Source: Paracoccaceae bacterium | GTDB taxonomy: Bacteria; Pseudomonadota; Alphaproteobacteria; Rhodobacterales; Rhodobacteraceae | Reading direction: 5' to 3' | NCBI GenBank assembly: GCA_002709405.1 | Contig: PAQV01000027.1 | Coordinates: forward strand, 36,231-83,337 | Length of the DNA: 47,107 bases | Part shown: positions 1-7,801 of the stretch, piece by piece | Position numbering within the stretch: the stretch's first letter is position 1 | How the letters are laid out: every line of letters starts with the position of its first letter | The notes under the pieces: generated by a model | The model's input: the letters and a program-made list of their open reading frames with translations, nothing else | Told to the model about the DNA's origin: nothing | Database searches by the model: none | Position numbers and translations under genes: made by a program

Positions 1-704
1 TCGGCCCCGGCGTCCTCCATCACGTCCGACCGCAGGGGCGAGATGTTGACAAAGTGCACCCCCGCCGCCGTCGCCGCCTTCATCGCCTCGCGCTGGACAT
101 GGGCCCCGACCCCGCCCTGGGCGATCTGGCCGTTCTTCAGGGGCACGCCCCCGAAGGCCACGAACAGGTCCGTGTCGGCCACGATCGACCGCCAGCTGGT
201 GGCGTCATAGACCAGGTTGTAGAAATGCCCCATGACGTGGGGCACGATCACCTCGCCGGCGGCAAAGCTGTAGGTGTTCACCGACCGGGTGAACCCGCCG
301 ATGCAATTGAGAAACCGCTTCAGGTTGCTTTGCGCATGGTGGAACCGCCCGGCCGAGGCCCAGCCATAGGACCCGGCGTAGATCGAGGCATTGCCGTGCT
401 TGGTGCGCACCCGGTTCAACTCGTCGGCCACCAGGCGCTCGGCCTCGTCCCAGCTGACCTCGACAAAGGGCTCCTGGCCGCGCAGATCGCCCCGCGCGCC
501 CGGCCCGTGATCCAGCCAGGATTGCCGCACCGCCGGCCGCTTGATCCGTGTCGGCCCGTCCAGCACGTCCAGGATGCCCGGCCCGATGGGCGACGGATCG
601 GGGTCCGCCTCGAAGGGCCGCATCGCCGTGATCCGCCCGTCCGAGGTCTCTACCCGGTAGGTGCCCCAATGGGACGAGGTCAAAAGATCCTTGCGGTCGG
701 ACAT
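1..704 (-). CDS. Molybdopterin-dependent S-/N-oxide reductase (BisC/TorZ/DMSO reductase family), N-terminal part, cut by the window edge
   Basis: Reading leftward from an ATG at 704, 234 codons are open up to the window start, so only the N-terminal part is present. The protein begins MSDRKDLLTSSHWGTYRVET. It later has YAGSYGWASAGRFHHAQS (about residues 109-126) and GGFTRSVNTYSFAAGEVI (about 136-153). These correspond to the DMSO/TMAO/biotin-sulfoxide reductase family, and Ser146 in the TYS motif is the expected molybdenum ligand. No twin-arginine signal peptide is visible, so a cytoplasmic BisC-like enzyme is more likely than a periplasmic DorA/TorA. Such enzymes reduce S-oxides or N-oxides using bis-MGD. 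The gene is on the same strand as the DUF3237 and TRAP genes, 172 bp downstream of DUF3237 and beyond a strong hairpin, so co-transcription is uncertain. The substrate cannot be told from the fragment. Confidence 0.82.
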   Translation of the reverse strand, partial: MSDRKDLLTSSHWGTYRVETSDGRITAMRPFEADPDPSPIGPGILDVLDGPTRIKRPAVRQSWLDHGPGARGDLRGQEPFVEVSWDEAERLVADELNRVRTKHGNASIYAGSYGWASAGRFHHAQSNLKRFLNCIGGFTRSVNTYSFAAGEVIVPHVMGHFYNLVYDATSWRSIVADTDLFVAFGGVPLKNGQIAQGGVGAHVQREAMKAATAAGVHFVNISPLRSDVMEDAGA

Positions 705-814
705 CAGGCGCTCCCTGGCGGCGGCCCACCCAGCGGACCCTTGCGTTCAGGCGCATCCTTTGGCCAGGGGGCCGGCAAGGTCAACATCCCGTGGCAGCGC
801 CAAGGCAAGGGCCC

Positions 815-869
815 GCCCGGCCCCGGGGCCGGGCAGCGGCCGGTCCCCCTCGATGGGGGGCCGGCCGCT
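815..869 (-). terminator. Tandem GC hairpins downstream of the DUF3237 gene
   Basis: Two structures lie directly after the DUF3237 stop codon. One is a perfect 20-bp palindrome at 815-834. The other, at 835-869, has a 9-bp outer stem (AGCGGCCGG/CCGGCCGCT), one T-G pair, a 5-bp inner stem and a 5-nt loop. There is no T-run after either in the minus direction, so a classical intrinsic terminator is not proven; mRNA 3'-end protection or partial termination before the reductase gene is plausible. Confidence 0.55.
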
Positions 870-876
870 TTCCCCC

Positions 877-1341
877 TTATTCGACGGCGAACAGGGACAC
901 CTGGACCTGCGCCGCCAGCCGCGCGCCGGTGCCCACGAACAGCGTCCGGTTCACCCAGTCATAGCGCGGATCCCCGGTTTCCAGCCGCGCCTGGGTGCGC
1001 ATCGAATAGGACGTGGGCGCCACCGCCTCGCCCCGCGCCAGGGCCTCGATCACGTGCCGAGGCCCGAACCGGTAGCCATAGTTCACGATCTCGATCACCG
1101 CCCCGTCGTGGGTTTCCATGGCATAGCGCGTGTCCAGCTCGGCCACGCCACTGGCAAAGATCGTCTGCCAGTCGGCCCCCACGTCCAGGATCCGGCCCTG
1201 CAGCTCGGGCCCCTCGACGGTTCCGCCCACGATCGGGATGATCCGCCGCTGACCGGCCCGGCCGGCGCCCATCTCGCGGATTGGCGACAGGTCGACGTAC
1301 AGGTCGCAGACATGGCGCAGGCCGGGCTTCGGCAGGCTCAT
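877..1341 (-). CDS. DUF3237 family protein
   Basis: This 154-aa protein resembles the DUF3237 family of small single-domain proteins of about 150 aa with no assigned reaction. Family-like segments are the start (MSLPKPGLRHVCDLYVDLSP), the IVGGTVEGPELQGRILDVGADWQ stretch (about 37-59) and GYRFGPRHVIEALARGE (about 89-105). No signal peptide or membrane segment is seen. The start is the ATG at 1341, with GGGAAGGGA upstream as a Shine-Dalgarno sequence. It begins 25 bp after the stop of the TRAP large permease and is probably co-transcribed with the TRAP operon, which suggests action on the imported compound or a derivative. That role is inference. Confidence 0.8.
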   Translation of the reverse strand: MSLPKPGLRHVCDLYVDLSPIREMGAGRAGQRRIIPIVGGTVEGPELQGRILDVGADWQTIFASGVAELDTRYAMETHDGAVIEIVNYGYRFGPRHVIEALARGEAVAPTSYSMRTQARLETGDPRYDWVNRTLFVGTGARLAAQVQVSLFAVE

Positions 1342-1366
1342 GACAGGGTCCCTTCCCGCATCATCA

Positions 1367-2689
1367 TCAGTAGATCGCCCAGACCAGCCCCAGCGTCAGC
1401 GCCGGGAACAGGGTCAGGATCACCACGCGGATCAGGTCGGTCAGCACGAAGGGCAAGGCCCCCCGGAAGGTGTCGCCGATCGGCACGTCCCGGGCCATGT
1501 TGTTGATGATGAACAGGTTCATCCCCACCGGTGGCGTGATCAGCCCGACCTCGACCACGATCAGGACCAGCACCCCGAACCACAGGCCGAAATCGTTCAG
1601 GTCCATCCCGAAATCGAGCGTGATCATGATCGGATAGATGATCGGCACCGTCAGCAGCACCATCGACAGCGAATCCATGATGCAGCCGAAGGCCAGGTAC
1701 ATCACCAGCACGACGATCAGGATCACCCAAGGTGAAAGCTCCTGCATCGACACCCAGGCCGCCGTCTGCTGGGGCAGCTGGGTCAGGGCCAGGAAGGAAT
1801 TGTAGATCCCGGCCCCCAGCACGATCATGAAGATCATCGCCGTCGACGAGGCCGTGGTGTAGACCGACTGCGAGAAGGTCTTCCAGCTCATCTGCCCCGA
1901 CACCACGGCCGCGATGAAGGTGCCCGCCGCGCCCACGGCCGCCGCCTCGGACGGGGTGAAGATGCCGGAATAGATCCCGCCCACGACCGCTCCGAAGATG
2001 ACCAGCACCGGCCAGGTGCTGCCCAGCATCCTCAGGCGGTCGCCCCAGGGCACCCGGTCGGCCAGCGCCGCCGAGTTCGGCGACACCCGCACCCAGACCG
2101 CCACTGCCAGCATGTAGCCGATGGCCGCCAGGATGCCCGGCCCGATGGCCGCGACGAACAGCTTGGCGATGTTCTGCTCGGCCAGGATGGCGTAGATCAC
2201 CAGGATGACCGACGGCGGGATCAGGATGCCCAGCGTGCCACCGGCCGCCAGCGCGCCGGTGGCCAGCGTGTTGGGATAGCCGTAACGGCGCAGCTCCGGC
2301 AGGGCCACCTGGCCCATCGTGGCCGCCGTGGCCAGCGACGACCCGCAGATCGCCCCGAACCCCGCGCAGGCGCCGATGGCCGACATGGCCATGCCGCCCT
2401 TGCGGTGGCCCAGGAAGCCCTCGGCCGCCCGGAACAATGAGGCCGACATCCCCGACAGCGTGGCGAACTGGCCCATCAGCAGGAACAGGGGGATGATCGA
2501 AAACGAGTATTTCGAAAACGTCGAATAGGTCAGCGATTTCATCTGGGCCAGCATCATCATCGGCGAGCCGGTCACCAGCCAGGTGCCGCAGAAGCCGACC
2601 AGCAGCATGGCCAGGGCAATGGGAAAGCGCAGGAAGATCAGCAGCAGCAGGACCGGGAAGGACCAGAGCGCGAGGTCGTAATCAGACAA
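1367..2689 (-). CDS. dctM: TRAP transporter large permease (DctM/SiaM type)
   Basis: This is the large membrane subunit of a TRAP transporter. It has about 12 predicted membrane segments and moves an organic acid across the inner membrane using the sodium or proton gradient, with the DctP binding protein. I chose the TTG at 2689 (protein LSDYDLALWSFPVLLLL) because GGAGGAGG lies 6 nt upstream and it gives 440 aa, the usual DctM length. The longer frame upstream translates as arginine-rich non-protein sequence lying over the small permease gene. The start overlaps the end of dctQ by 8 bp, which indicates translational coupling. Segments such as AIGACAGFGAICGSSLATAA and GILIPPSVILVIYAILAEQN are typical of DctM. 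Confidence 0.92.
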   Translation of the reverse strand: MSDYDLALWSFPVLLLLIFLRFPIALAMLLVGFCGTWLVTGSPMMMLAQMKSLTYSTFSKYSFSIIPLFLLMGQFATLSGMSASLFRAAEGFLGHRKGGMAMSAIGACAGFGAICGSSLATAATMGQVALPELRRYGYPNTLATGALAAGGTLGILIPPSVILVIYAILAEQNIAKLFVAAIGPGILAAIGYMLAVAVWVRVSPNSAALADRVPWGDRLRMLGSTWPVLVIFGAVVGGIYSGIFTPSEAAAVGAAGTFIAAVVSGQMSWKTFSQSVYTTASSTAMIFMIVLGAGIYNSFLALTQLPQQTAAWVSMQELSPWVILIVVLVMYLAFGCIMDSLSMVLLTVPIIYPIMITLDFGMDLNDFGLWFGVLVLIVVEVGLITPPVGMNLFIINNMARDVPIGDTFRGALPFVLTDLIRVVILTLFPALTLGLVWAIY

Positions 2690-3200
2690 TGAGGTCCTCC
2701 TCCTGGCCAGCCAGCGCCCGGATGGACCGCAGCACGCAGAACGCCGCGACCAGGGCAAAGGCGCCCGCGCCCACCAGCGCCAGGGCATAGGCCTTCCACA
2801 TGTCGAATTGCAGGATCAGGGTGGTTTCGTAGTAGCTTTTCTTGTCCATCATCCCCAGCCACAGCCGCCAGGCGATGATGACGGACACGGCCAGGAAGGC
2901 CAGGTCGGCCAGCAGGTCGACGATCTTGTTCATCAGCGGCGGGAAGGCCGGCAGGAACAGGTCGACGGTGGCATGACCCCGGGCATAAAGCCCCCAGGGC
3001 AGGAAGGCGAAGACGGCAAAGCCCATGCCGATCGACACCAGCTCGAAGTCGCCCTTGACCGGCTGCAGGCCGATCGGGATCAGGGCGCGGCCGGTGATCG
3101 AGACACAGGTCATCGCCACCACCGCCAGCAGCGCCAGGCCGCCAGCCAGGGCCATGCCACGGGCGATCCATTCCGCTACGCGGGAAAGCAGGACATACAT
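2682..3200 (-). CDS. dctQ: TRAP transporter small permease (DctQ type)
   Basis: This 172-aa membrane protein has four hydrophobic segments (about residues 16-37, 50-70, 90-112 and 134-158), the standard layout of DctQ, the small subunit that pairs with DctM. The start is the ATG at 3200 (MYVLLSRVAEWIARGMALAG). The gene lies between dctP and dctM, and its stop codon overlaps the dctM start. A strong hairpin separates it from dctP. The second segment reads GMGFAVFAFLPWGLYARGHATVDLF, a DctQ-like pattern. The function follows from family and operon position; the substrate is unknown. Confidence 0.88.
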   Translation of the reverse strand: MYVLLSRVAEWIARGMALAGGLALLAVVAMTCVSITGRALIPIGLQPVKGDFELVSIGMGFAVFAFLPWGLYARGHATVDLFLPAFPPLMNKIVDLLADLAFLAVSVIIAWRLWLGMMDKKSYYETTLILQFDMWKAYALALVGAGAFALVAAFCVLRSIRALAGQEEDLIV

Positions 3201-3229
3201 GCGGGGTATCCCAAAACGGATCCGGGGCG

Positions 3230-3264
3230 CGAAGCCGGGCGGCCTGAACAGCCGCCCGGCTTCG
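3230..3264 (-). terminator. Intercistronic hairpin between dctP and dctQ
   Basis: A perfect 14-bp stem (left arm CGAAGCCGGGCGGC) with a 7-nt loop fills half of the 70-bp gap between the dctP stop and the dctQ start. There is no T-run. Such hairpins after binding-protein genes commonly protect the upstream mRNA or cause partial termination, giving more binding protein than permease. The sequence shows the stem; the role is inferred. Confidence 0.65.
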
Positions 3265-3270
3265 ACCGGA

Positions 3271-4305
3271 TCATTCGGTTTCGTGCTTGGCGATCAGGCC
3301 CTGGGCCTGCTCGATCAGGGCACGGCCGTCGATGCCGCGCTTGTCCATCTCGGCAACCCAGCGGTCGACCACGGGCTTGGCGGCCTCTTGCCAGCGCGCC
3401 ACCTCGGCCTCGTCCAGGACGACGATGGTGTTGCCCGCGTCCTCGGCGATCTTCTTGCCCGGAGCGTCGTATTCCCACATCACCTCGGCCGCCATTTTCG
3501 ACAGCTTGGCCCCGCTTTGCGCGTCCAGGATTTCCTTCAGGTCGTCGGGCAGCTTGTCATAGGCCCGCTTGTTCATGACCGCCACGATGGCCGCCGTGTA
3601 CAGCGCCCGGTCGCCCCCGAACTCGGTGTGGTTGCCGATCAGTTCCGACAGGCGCACGGCGGGCGTGACTTCCCACGGGATCACGGTGGCGTCGATGACA
3701 CCGGTCGACATCGCCTCGGGGATGGCCGGCAGGGGCATGCCCACGGGGGTCGCGCCCAGTTCGCTCAGCAGGTCGTTGATGACCCGGGTCGGCCCGCGCA
3801 GTTTCAGGCCTTCCATGTCCTCCAGCTTGGTCACGCCGTTGCGGCTGTGGATCAGGCCGGGGCCGTGGACCCAGGCCCCAAGGACGTGCACGTCCTTGTA
3901 TTCCTCGTCCTGCAGGTCGCTTTCGACCAGGTCCCAGAACGCCAGCGACGTCGCCACCGGCGAGGTCATCATGAACGGCAGTTCGAACACTTCGGTCTTG
4001 GGGAACCGGCCGGGCGTATAGCCCACGACGGTCATGATGATGTCCACCACCCCGTCCTTGGCCTGGTCCATCAGTGACGGCGGGCTGCCGCCCAGGGCCA
4101 TGGCATCGAAATGCTGGATCTCGATCCGTCCTCCCGAGGCCTCCGTCACGCTTTCGGCCCAAGGCTTCAGGATATGCGCCGGAACCGGAGCCTGCGGTGG
4201 CAGGAACTGGTGCAGGCGCAAGGTTACGTCTTGGGCAATGGCGGGCAGGGCTGACAGCGCAAAAGCGCCGGCGACCAGAGTCGCGACCACAGAACGTCGT
4301 TTCAT
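3271..4305 (-). CDS. dctP: TRAP transporter substrate-binding protein (DctP family)
   Basis: This 344-aa protein has a clear Sec signal peptide (MKRRSVVATLVAGAFALSA, cleavage likely after AIA-Q about residue 25), followed by a DctP domain. Arg170 in MEGLKLRGPTRV is the position of the conserved arginine that binds substrate carboxylates in this family. The start is the ATG at 4305, with GAGGGAGGAAAAC just before it. It is the first gene of the dctPQM-DUF3237 operon. The ligand is probably a carboxylate. The nearby FAD monooxygenase and S-oxide reductase hint at an aromatic or sulfur-containing compound, but the sequence does not decide this. Confidence 0.92.
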   Translation of the reverse strand: MKRRSVVATLVAGAFALSALPAIAQDVTLRLHQFLPPQAPVPAHILKPWAESVTEASGGRIEIQHFDAMALGGSPPSLMDQAKDGVVDIIMTVVGYTPGRFPKTEVFELPFMMTSPVATSLAFWDLVESDLQDEEYKDVHVLGAWVHGPGLIHSRNGVTKLEDMEGLKLRGPTRVINDLLSELGATPVGMPLPAIPEAMSTGVIDATVIPWEVTPAVRLSELIGNHTEFGGDRALYTAAIVAVMNKRAYDKLPDDLKEILDAQSGAKLSKMAAEVMWEYDAPGKKIAEDAGNTIVVLDEAEVARWQEAAKPVVDRWVAEMDKRGIDGRALIEQAQGLIAKHETE

Positions 4306-4434
4306 GTTTTCCTCCCTCGAAACGCGATCTTATCAGATTTTTCTATCATCCGCCGGGGCTTGCTCCAATACACGAGTCCCGACGGAAAGATGAATAACAA
4401 GGTAACTATCGTGCCGGATATTCACCCAAGTTTT

Positions 4435-5784
4435 TCAGACATTGCCCGCCGGTTCCTGGCGGGTCCGGTCTTGGGTCACGTCCGGGGCCTGGTCCGGGGT
4501 CTGCTCCAGGGCCACCCGCGCACCCGGCGCAATCGTGCGCGGGGCGGCGTTCAGCTTGTCCATGGCAAAGCCTGCGGCGGATTTGTAGGCCCCCATGAAG
4601 GCCGCGCGTTCCTCGGGCGGGATCACCGCGTCGATATCGTCGAATGTGCCCCCGCAGCGCTCGTCGACCAGGTTCAGCAGGCCGAAGGGCCCTGCCCCCC
4701 GGTTGCGCAGCACAACCTCCGAGATCGGCGCGCAGAGGCGCGAGTCATAGGCCGCAAGGGCCCCGGGCGTCAGGCCGTGTTCCAGGAAGGACGCGCCCAG
4801 AACGCGGGCGTCGACGATCGCCTGGCTGGCCCCGTTCGAGCCCGTCGGATACATGGCATGGGCCGCATCGCCCAGCAGGGCCACCGGCCCGTCGACCCAG
4901 GTCGGCACCGGGTCGCGGTCTATCATCGGGTATTCCCAGACATCGCCGGCCCGCCGGATCAGCTGGGGCACGTCCAGCCAGTCATAACTCCAGCCGTCGA
5001 AATGGTGGACAAAGTCCTCGACGGCGACCTTCTTGTTCCAGTCGTTGCCCTTCCAGCCGTCGGAATTGTCGACGGTGACCTCGGCGATCCAGTTGATTTC
5101 CGCCATACCGTCGGCGTCGGGCTGCGAGATCGGGTAGAACACGACCCGGTGGTGATGGGTGCCGAAACCCACGAACGAGGCGCCGGTCCGCGTCGGCCGG
5201 GCCCGAGTGGTGCCCCGCCACATGATCGCCCCGCCCCAGTGGATCGGCGGCTGGTCGGGGTGCATCTGGGCGCGGATCGCCGAGTGGATGCCATCGGCTC
5301 CGATCAGCAGGGTGCCAGCCTGGCGCGTTTCGGTGCCGTCGCTGTCGACCAGAGTCACCGACACGCCGTCGGCCGTGCGCGCGTACCCGGTCACCCGCTG
5401 GCCGGTGCAGATGGCATCGGGGCCCAGCCGCTTCAGGGCCTGCTCCAGCAGCAGCATCTGCAGCTTGCCCCGGTGCACGGAATATTGCGGCCAGGTATAG
5501 CCCGCATCCACCCCGCGCGGTTCCGAGTAGATCTCGGACCCGTTCAGCCCCACCAGGGCCCATTCCCGCGTGGCGATGCCCACCTGGTCCAGGGCCTCGG
5601 GCCCGATCCCCAGGTCGAACAGCTCGCGCACGGCGTTGGGCTGGATGTTGATGCCCACGCCAAGGGGCCGCAATTCGGGCACGGCCTCGAAGACGCGGCA
5701 GGGCACGCCGATCTGGTGCAGGGTCAGGGCGGTCGCAAGGCCGCCGATGCCGCCGCCGGCAATCAGGACAAGGGGGGCGTCCAT
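4435..5784 (-). CDS. FAD-dependent aromatic-ring monooxygenase-like protein
   Basis: This 449-aa member of the class A flavoprotein hydroxylase family (salicylate/3-hydroxybenzoate hydroxylase relatives) uses NAD(P)H and O2 to hydroxylate aromatics. The Rossmann FAD motif is at the N-terminus (IAGGGIGGLATALTLHQIG), a DG motif is in GADGIHSAIRAQ, and the second FAD motif GDAAHAMYPTGSNGASQAI follows. The start is the ATG at 5784 (MDAPLVLIAGGG) with GGAGGA 5 nt upstream. A longer open frame to 5868 has no support. It lies upstream of dctP on the same strand, with 129 bp between that hold the dctP promoter region. It could act on the TRAP cargo; the substrate is not identifiable. Confidence 0.85.
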   Translation of the reverse strand: MDAPLVLIAGGGIGGLATALTLHQIGVPCRVFEAVPELRPLGVGINIQPNAVRELFDLGIGPEALDQVGIATREWALVGLNGSEIYSEPRGVDAGYTWPQYSVHRGKLQMLLLEQALKRLGPDAICTGQRVTGYARTADGVSVTLVDSDGTETRQAGTLLIGADGIHSAIRAQMHPDQPPIHWGGAIMWRGTTRARPTRTGASFVGFGTHHHRVVFYPISQPDADGMAEINWIAEVTVDNSDGWKGNDWNKKVAVEDFVHHFDGWSYDWLDVPQLIRRAGDVWEYPMIDRDPVPTWVDGPVALLGDAAHAMYPTGSNGASQAIVDARVLGASFLEHGLTPGALAAYDSRLCAPISEVVLRNRGAGPFGLLNLVDERCGGTFDDIDAVIPPEERAAFMGAYKSAAGFAMDKLNAAPRTIAPGARVALEQTPDQAPDVTQDRTRQEPAGNV

Positions 5785-5934
5785 GGGGTCTCCTCCGGGT
5801 GGTCTGAGCCTGCCCCTAGCCCATTTGCGCCCCGCAAGGCCAGCATCCTTTCCGCCGCATCGCGGCACGACGGCCGGGAAAGTTCCGGAAAAGAACTGGG
5901 AAAGATCCGGGCAACCGGCCCTGGGGATGGCCTT

Positions 5935-5946
5935 GGGATTAATCCC
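5935..5946. promoter_or_regulatory. 12-bp perfect palindrome GGGATTAATCCC upstream of the monooxygenase
   Basis: GGGATTAATCCC sits in the 266-bp gap upstream of the monooxygenase start (about 150 bp away) and is the only AT-centred palindrome in a GC-rich gap. It looks like a dimeric regulator site. No adjacent regulator gene explains it, so this is a suggestion only. Confidence 0.3.
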
Positions 5947-5984
5947 GAGATTGGCCGAGCAGGCGGCCCGGATCAGGTGTTGTC

Positions 5985-6007
5985 AGGACCGGTCAGGGAC
6001 CGGTCCT
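5985..6007 (-). terminator. 10-bp inverted repeat downstream of the GFA-family gene
   Basis: AGGACCGGTC and GACCGGTCCT form a perfect 10-bp inverted repeat with a 3-nt spacer, 44 bp after the GFA gene stop. It may end that transcript. The very short loop also fits an operator for the monooxygenase gene downstream. There is no T-run. Confidence 0.4.
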
Positions 6008-6050
6008 CGACGGGCCGTCTGTGCGGTCCCGGTTTGGTGACAGCGCGGCC

Positions 6051-6482
6051 TCAGTTCGGGGCCGGCCAGACGAATTCCGGGCGCAGGGCCTCGTAGACGG
6101 GCCGGCCGTCCGAGGGCTTGGGCTCGCCGGTCGCCGGATCGTAGAAGGCGTGGTAGGTGGCGGGCATCTCGGCGGCATAGCCCATCAGGTTGGGCACGAT
6201 CACCCGGATCCGGCTTTCCTTGTCGTCCAGCATGATCGGCGTGCCGCAATCCGCGCAGGTGCACAGCTCCAGCGGGCCATCGGGATTGTTGGCATTGAAC
6301 GGCTGCCGGTTCATGCTGCCGCCGTCGACCTCCAGGTCGGAATGCTTGAAGAAGACCACGTGGGTGGTCGGCTGGCCGGTCACGCCCTTGCAGACCGAGC
6401 AATGGCAGGTGTGGTTGTCGATCGGCTCTGCATCGGCATGGGTCTTGATGTGATCGCACCCGCCTTCGTATTTATGAGACAT
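6051..6482 (-). CDS. GFA/CENP-V family zinc-binding protein
   Basis: This 143-aa protein resembles the GFA (glutathione-dependent formaldehyde-activating, CENP-V-like) fold. Zinc-ligand cysteines appear in HTCHCSVCKG (about residues 24-33) and LCTCADCGTPI (about 73-83). The canonical first motif GGCxCG is reduced to GGCDHIKT, so one usual cysteine is missing and the metal site may differ. The start is the ATG at 6482 with GGGAGGATACCG before it. It stands alone, 266 bp upstream of the monooxygenase and separated from the agl operon by a palindromic repeat. GFA proteins are often annotated as S-(hydroxymethyl)glutathione synthases, but for most members the reaction is unproven. Confidence 0.78.
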   Translation of the reverse strand: MSHKYEGGCDHIKTHADAEPIDNHTCHCSVCKGVTGQPTTHVVFFKHSDLEVDGGSMNRQPFNANNPDGPLELCTCADCGTPIMLDDKESRIRVIVPNLMGYAAEMPATYHAFYDPATGEPKPSDGRPVYEALRPEFVWPAPN

Positions 6483-6611
6483 CGGTATCCTCCCTTGGAT
6501 AGGCAGGCCGCGCAGGGGATCCGGCACGTGCCCGCGCTCCCATGGGGGCGCAGATCCTTCTCCTGCGTCAATTCCACCTTTTGGCAGGTCCGCCCCGCGA
6601 TCGGCGGGGAA

Positions 6612-6704
6612 GATGGGCAAGAATTGCCCATCCTACGCCCAAACCCAGCCCAATCCTGCGTGATACCCCGCCGGGGGATGTAGGATGGGCAATTCTTGCC
6701 CATC
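6612..6704. repeat. 25-bp perfect inverted repeat, REP/BIME-like element after aglK
   Basis: The arms at 6612-6636 and 6680-6704 are exact reverse complements (25 of 25). Each arm is itself a small palindrome, ATGGGCAA-gaa-TTGCCCAT followed by CCTAC. The inner spacer is 43 bp. The right arm ends 7 bp from the aglK stop codon. The nested-palindrome design is typical of REP elements, which can act as transcript ends. There is no transposase nearby. Confidence 0.75.
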
Positions 6705-6711
6705 ATTCCCC

Positions 6712-7797
6712 TCAACGCCGCATGGTCCGCCCGTCGTGGAACAGGTGCACCTTGGCCGGGTCCGCCGCCAGCCCGACACTGGTCCCGCGCAGCCCCCGGT
6801 GCACCCCGGGCAGCTTGGCGATCACGCCCGGAGCACTGTCGGTTTCCTCGAAATAAAGCAGCGTCACCTCGCCCAGGGCTTCGGTGAAATCCACCTTGCC
6901 CCGGAAAATCGGCTGGTCCTCGTTCGGCACCATGTCCTCGGGCCGCACGCCCACGTTGACCGTCTTGCCCATGTCGCCCTCGACCGTGGGCACCGCCGAC
7001 ACGACCGTTTCACCATGGGCCAGGGCCACCGTCGTCAAGGCCCCCGTCCCGGTGATCGTCCCGGGCAACAGGTTCATCGCCGGAGACCCGATGAACTGCG
7101 CCACGAACTCGTTGTCGGGCGTTTCATAGAGCTCCAGCGGCGTGCCGACCTGGGCGATACCCTTGTTGGCCAGCACCACGATGCGCGTGGCCAGGGTCAT
7201 CGCCTCGACCTGGTCGTGGGTCACGTAGATCATCGTGCGATCCGGCATCGCCTCCTTCAGCCGGGCGATCTCGATCCGCGTGGCCACGCGCAGCGCCGCG
7301 TCCAGGTTCGACAGCGGTTCGTCGAACAGGTAGACCTTCGGATCCCGCACGATCGACCGGCCGATCGCCACCCGCTGGCGCTGCCCCCCCGACAGCGCCT
7401 TGGGCAAACGGTCCAGGAACGGTTCAAGCTGCAACGCCGCCGCCGCCCGGTTGACCGCCTCGTCGATCTCGGCCTTGGACTTCTTGGCCAGCTTCAGGGC
7501 GAAGGCCATGTTTTCCCGCACCGTCATGTGCGGGTACAGAGCATAGGACTGAAACACCATCGCGATGCCCCGCTGCGCCGGAGGCACCTCGTTCATGCGC
7601 TGGCCCTCGATGGTCAGCTCGCCCCCGGTGATCTTTTCCAGCCCCGCGATCATCCGCAGAAGCGTGGACTTGCCGCAGCCCGACGGCCCCACAAAGACCA
7701 CCAGCTCGCCTTCCTCGATCTCCAGGTTGATGTCGCGCAGGACCGGTACGGACTTGCCGTAGGTCTTCGCGACATCTTTCAGCACCAGCTCTGCCAT
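6712..7797 (-). CDS. aglK: Alpha-glucoside ABC transporter ATP-binding protein
   Basis: This 361-aa ATPase of the MalK/UgpC type energises the AglFG permease. It has Walker A GPSGCGKST (about residues 37-45), signature ALSGGQRQRVAIGRS (about 133-147), Walker B VYLFDEPLSNLD and a C-terminal regulatory OB-type domain after about 235. It is the last gene of the minus-strand operon aglE-F-G-A-K and starts only 4 bp after aglA ends. The gene order matches the aglEFGAK operon known from rhizobia, which takes up sucrose, maltose and trehalose. Confidence 0.92.
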   Translation of the reverse strand: MAELVLKDVAKTYGKSVPVLRDINLEIEEGELVVFVGPSGCGKSTLLRMIAGLEKITGGELTIEGQRMNEVPPAQRGIAMVFQSYALYPHMTVRENMAFALKLAKKSKAEIDEAVNRAAAALQLEPFLDRLPKALSGGQRQRVAIGRSIVRDPKVYLFDEPLSNLDAALRVATRIEIARLKEAMPDRTMIYVTHDQVEAMTLATRIVVLANKGIAQVGTPLELYETPDNEFVAQFIGSPAMNLLPGTITGTGALTTVALAHGETVVSAVPTVEGDMGKTVNVGVRPEDMVPNEDQPIFRGKVDFTEALGEVTLLYFEETDSAPGVIAKLPGVHRGLRGTSVGLAADPAKVHLFHDGRTMRR

Positions 7798-7801
7798 GGC
7801 G

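Noticed and set aside
2690-2788. Longer DctM starting at 2788
   Set aside because: The extra residues are Arg/Trp-rich and lie over the dctQ coding frame; the TTG start has an ideal Shine-Dalgarno.
6612-6704. Inverted repeat considered as insertion-sequence ends
   Set aside because: Only 43 bp lie between the arms, there is no transposase and no target duplication.
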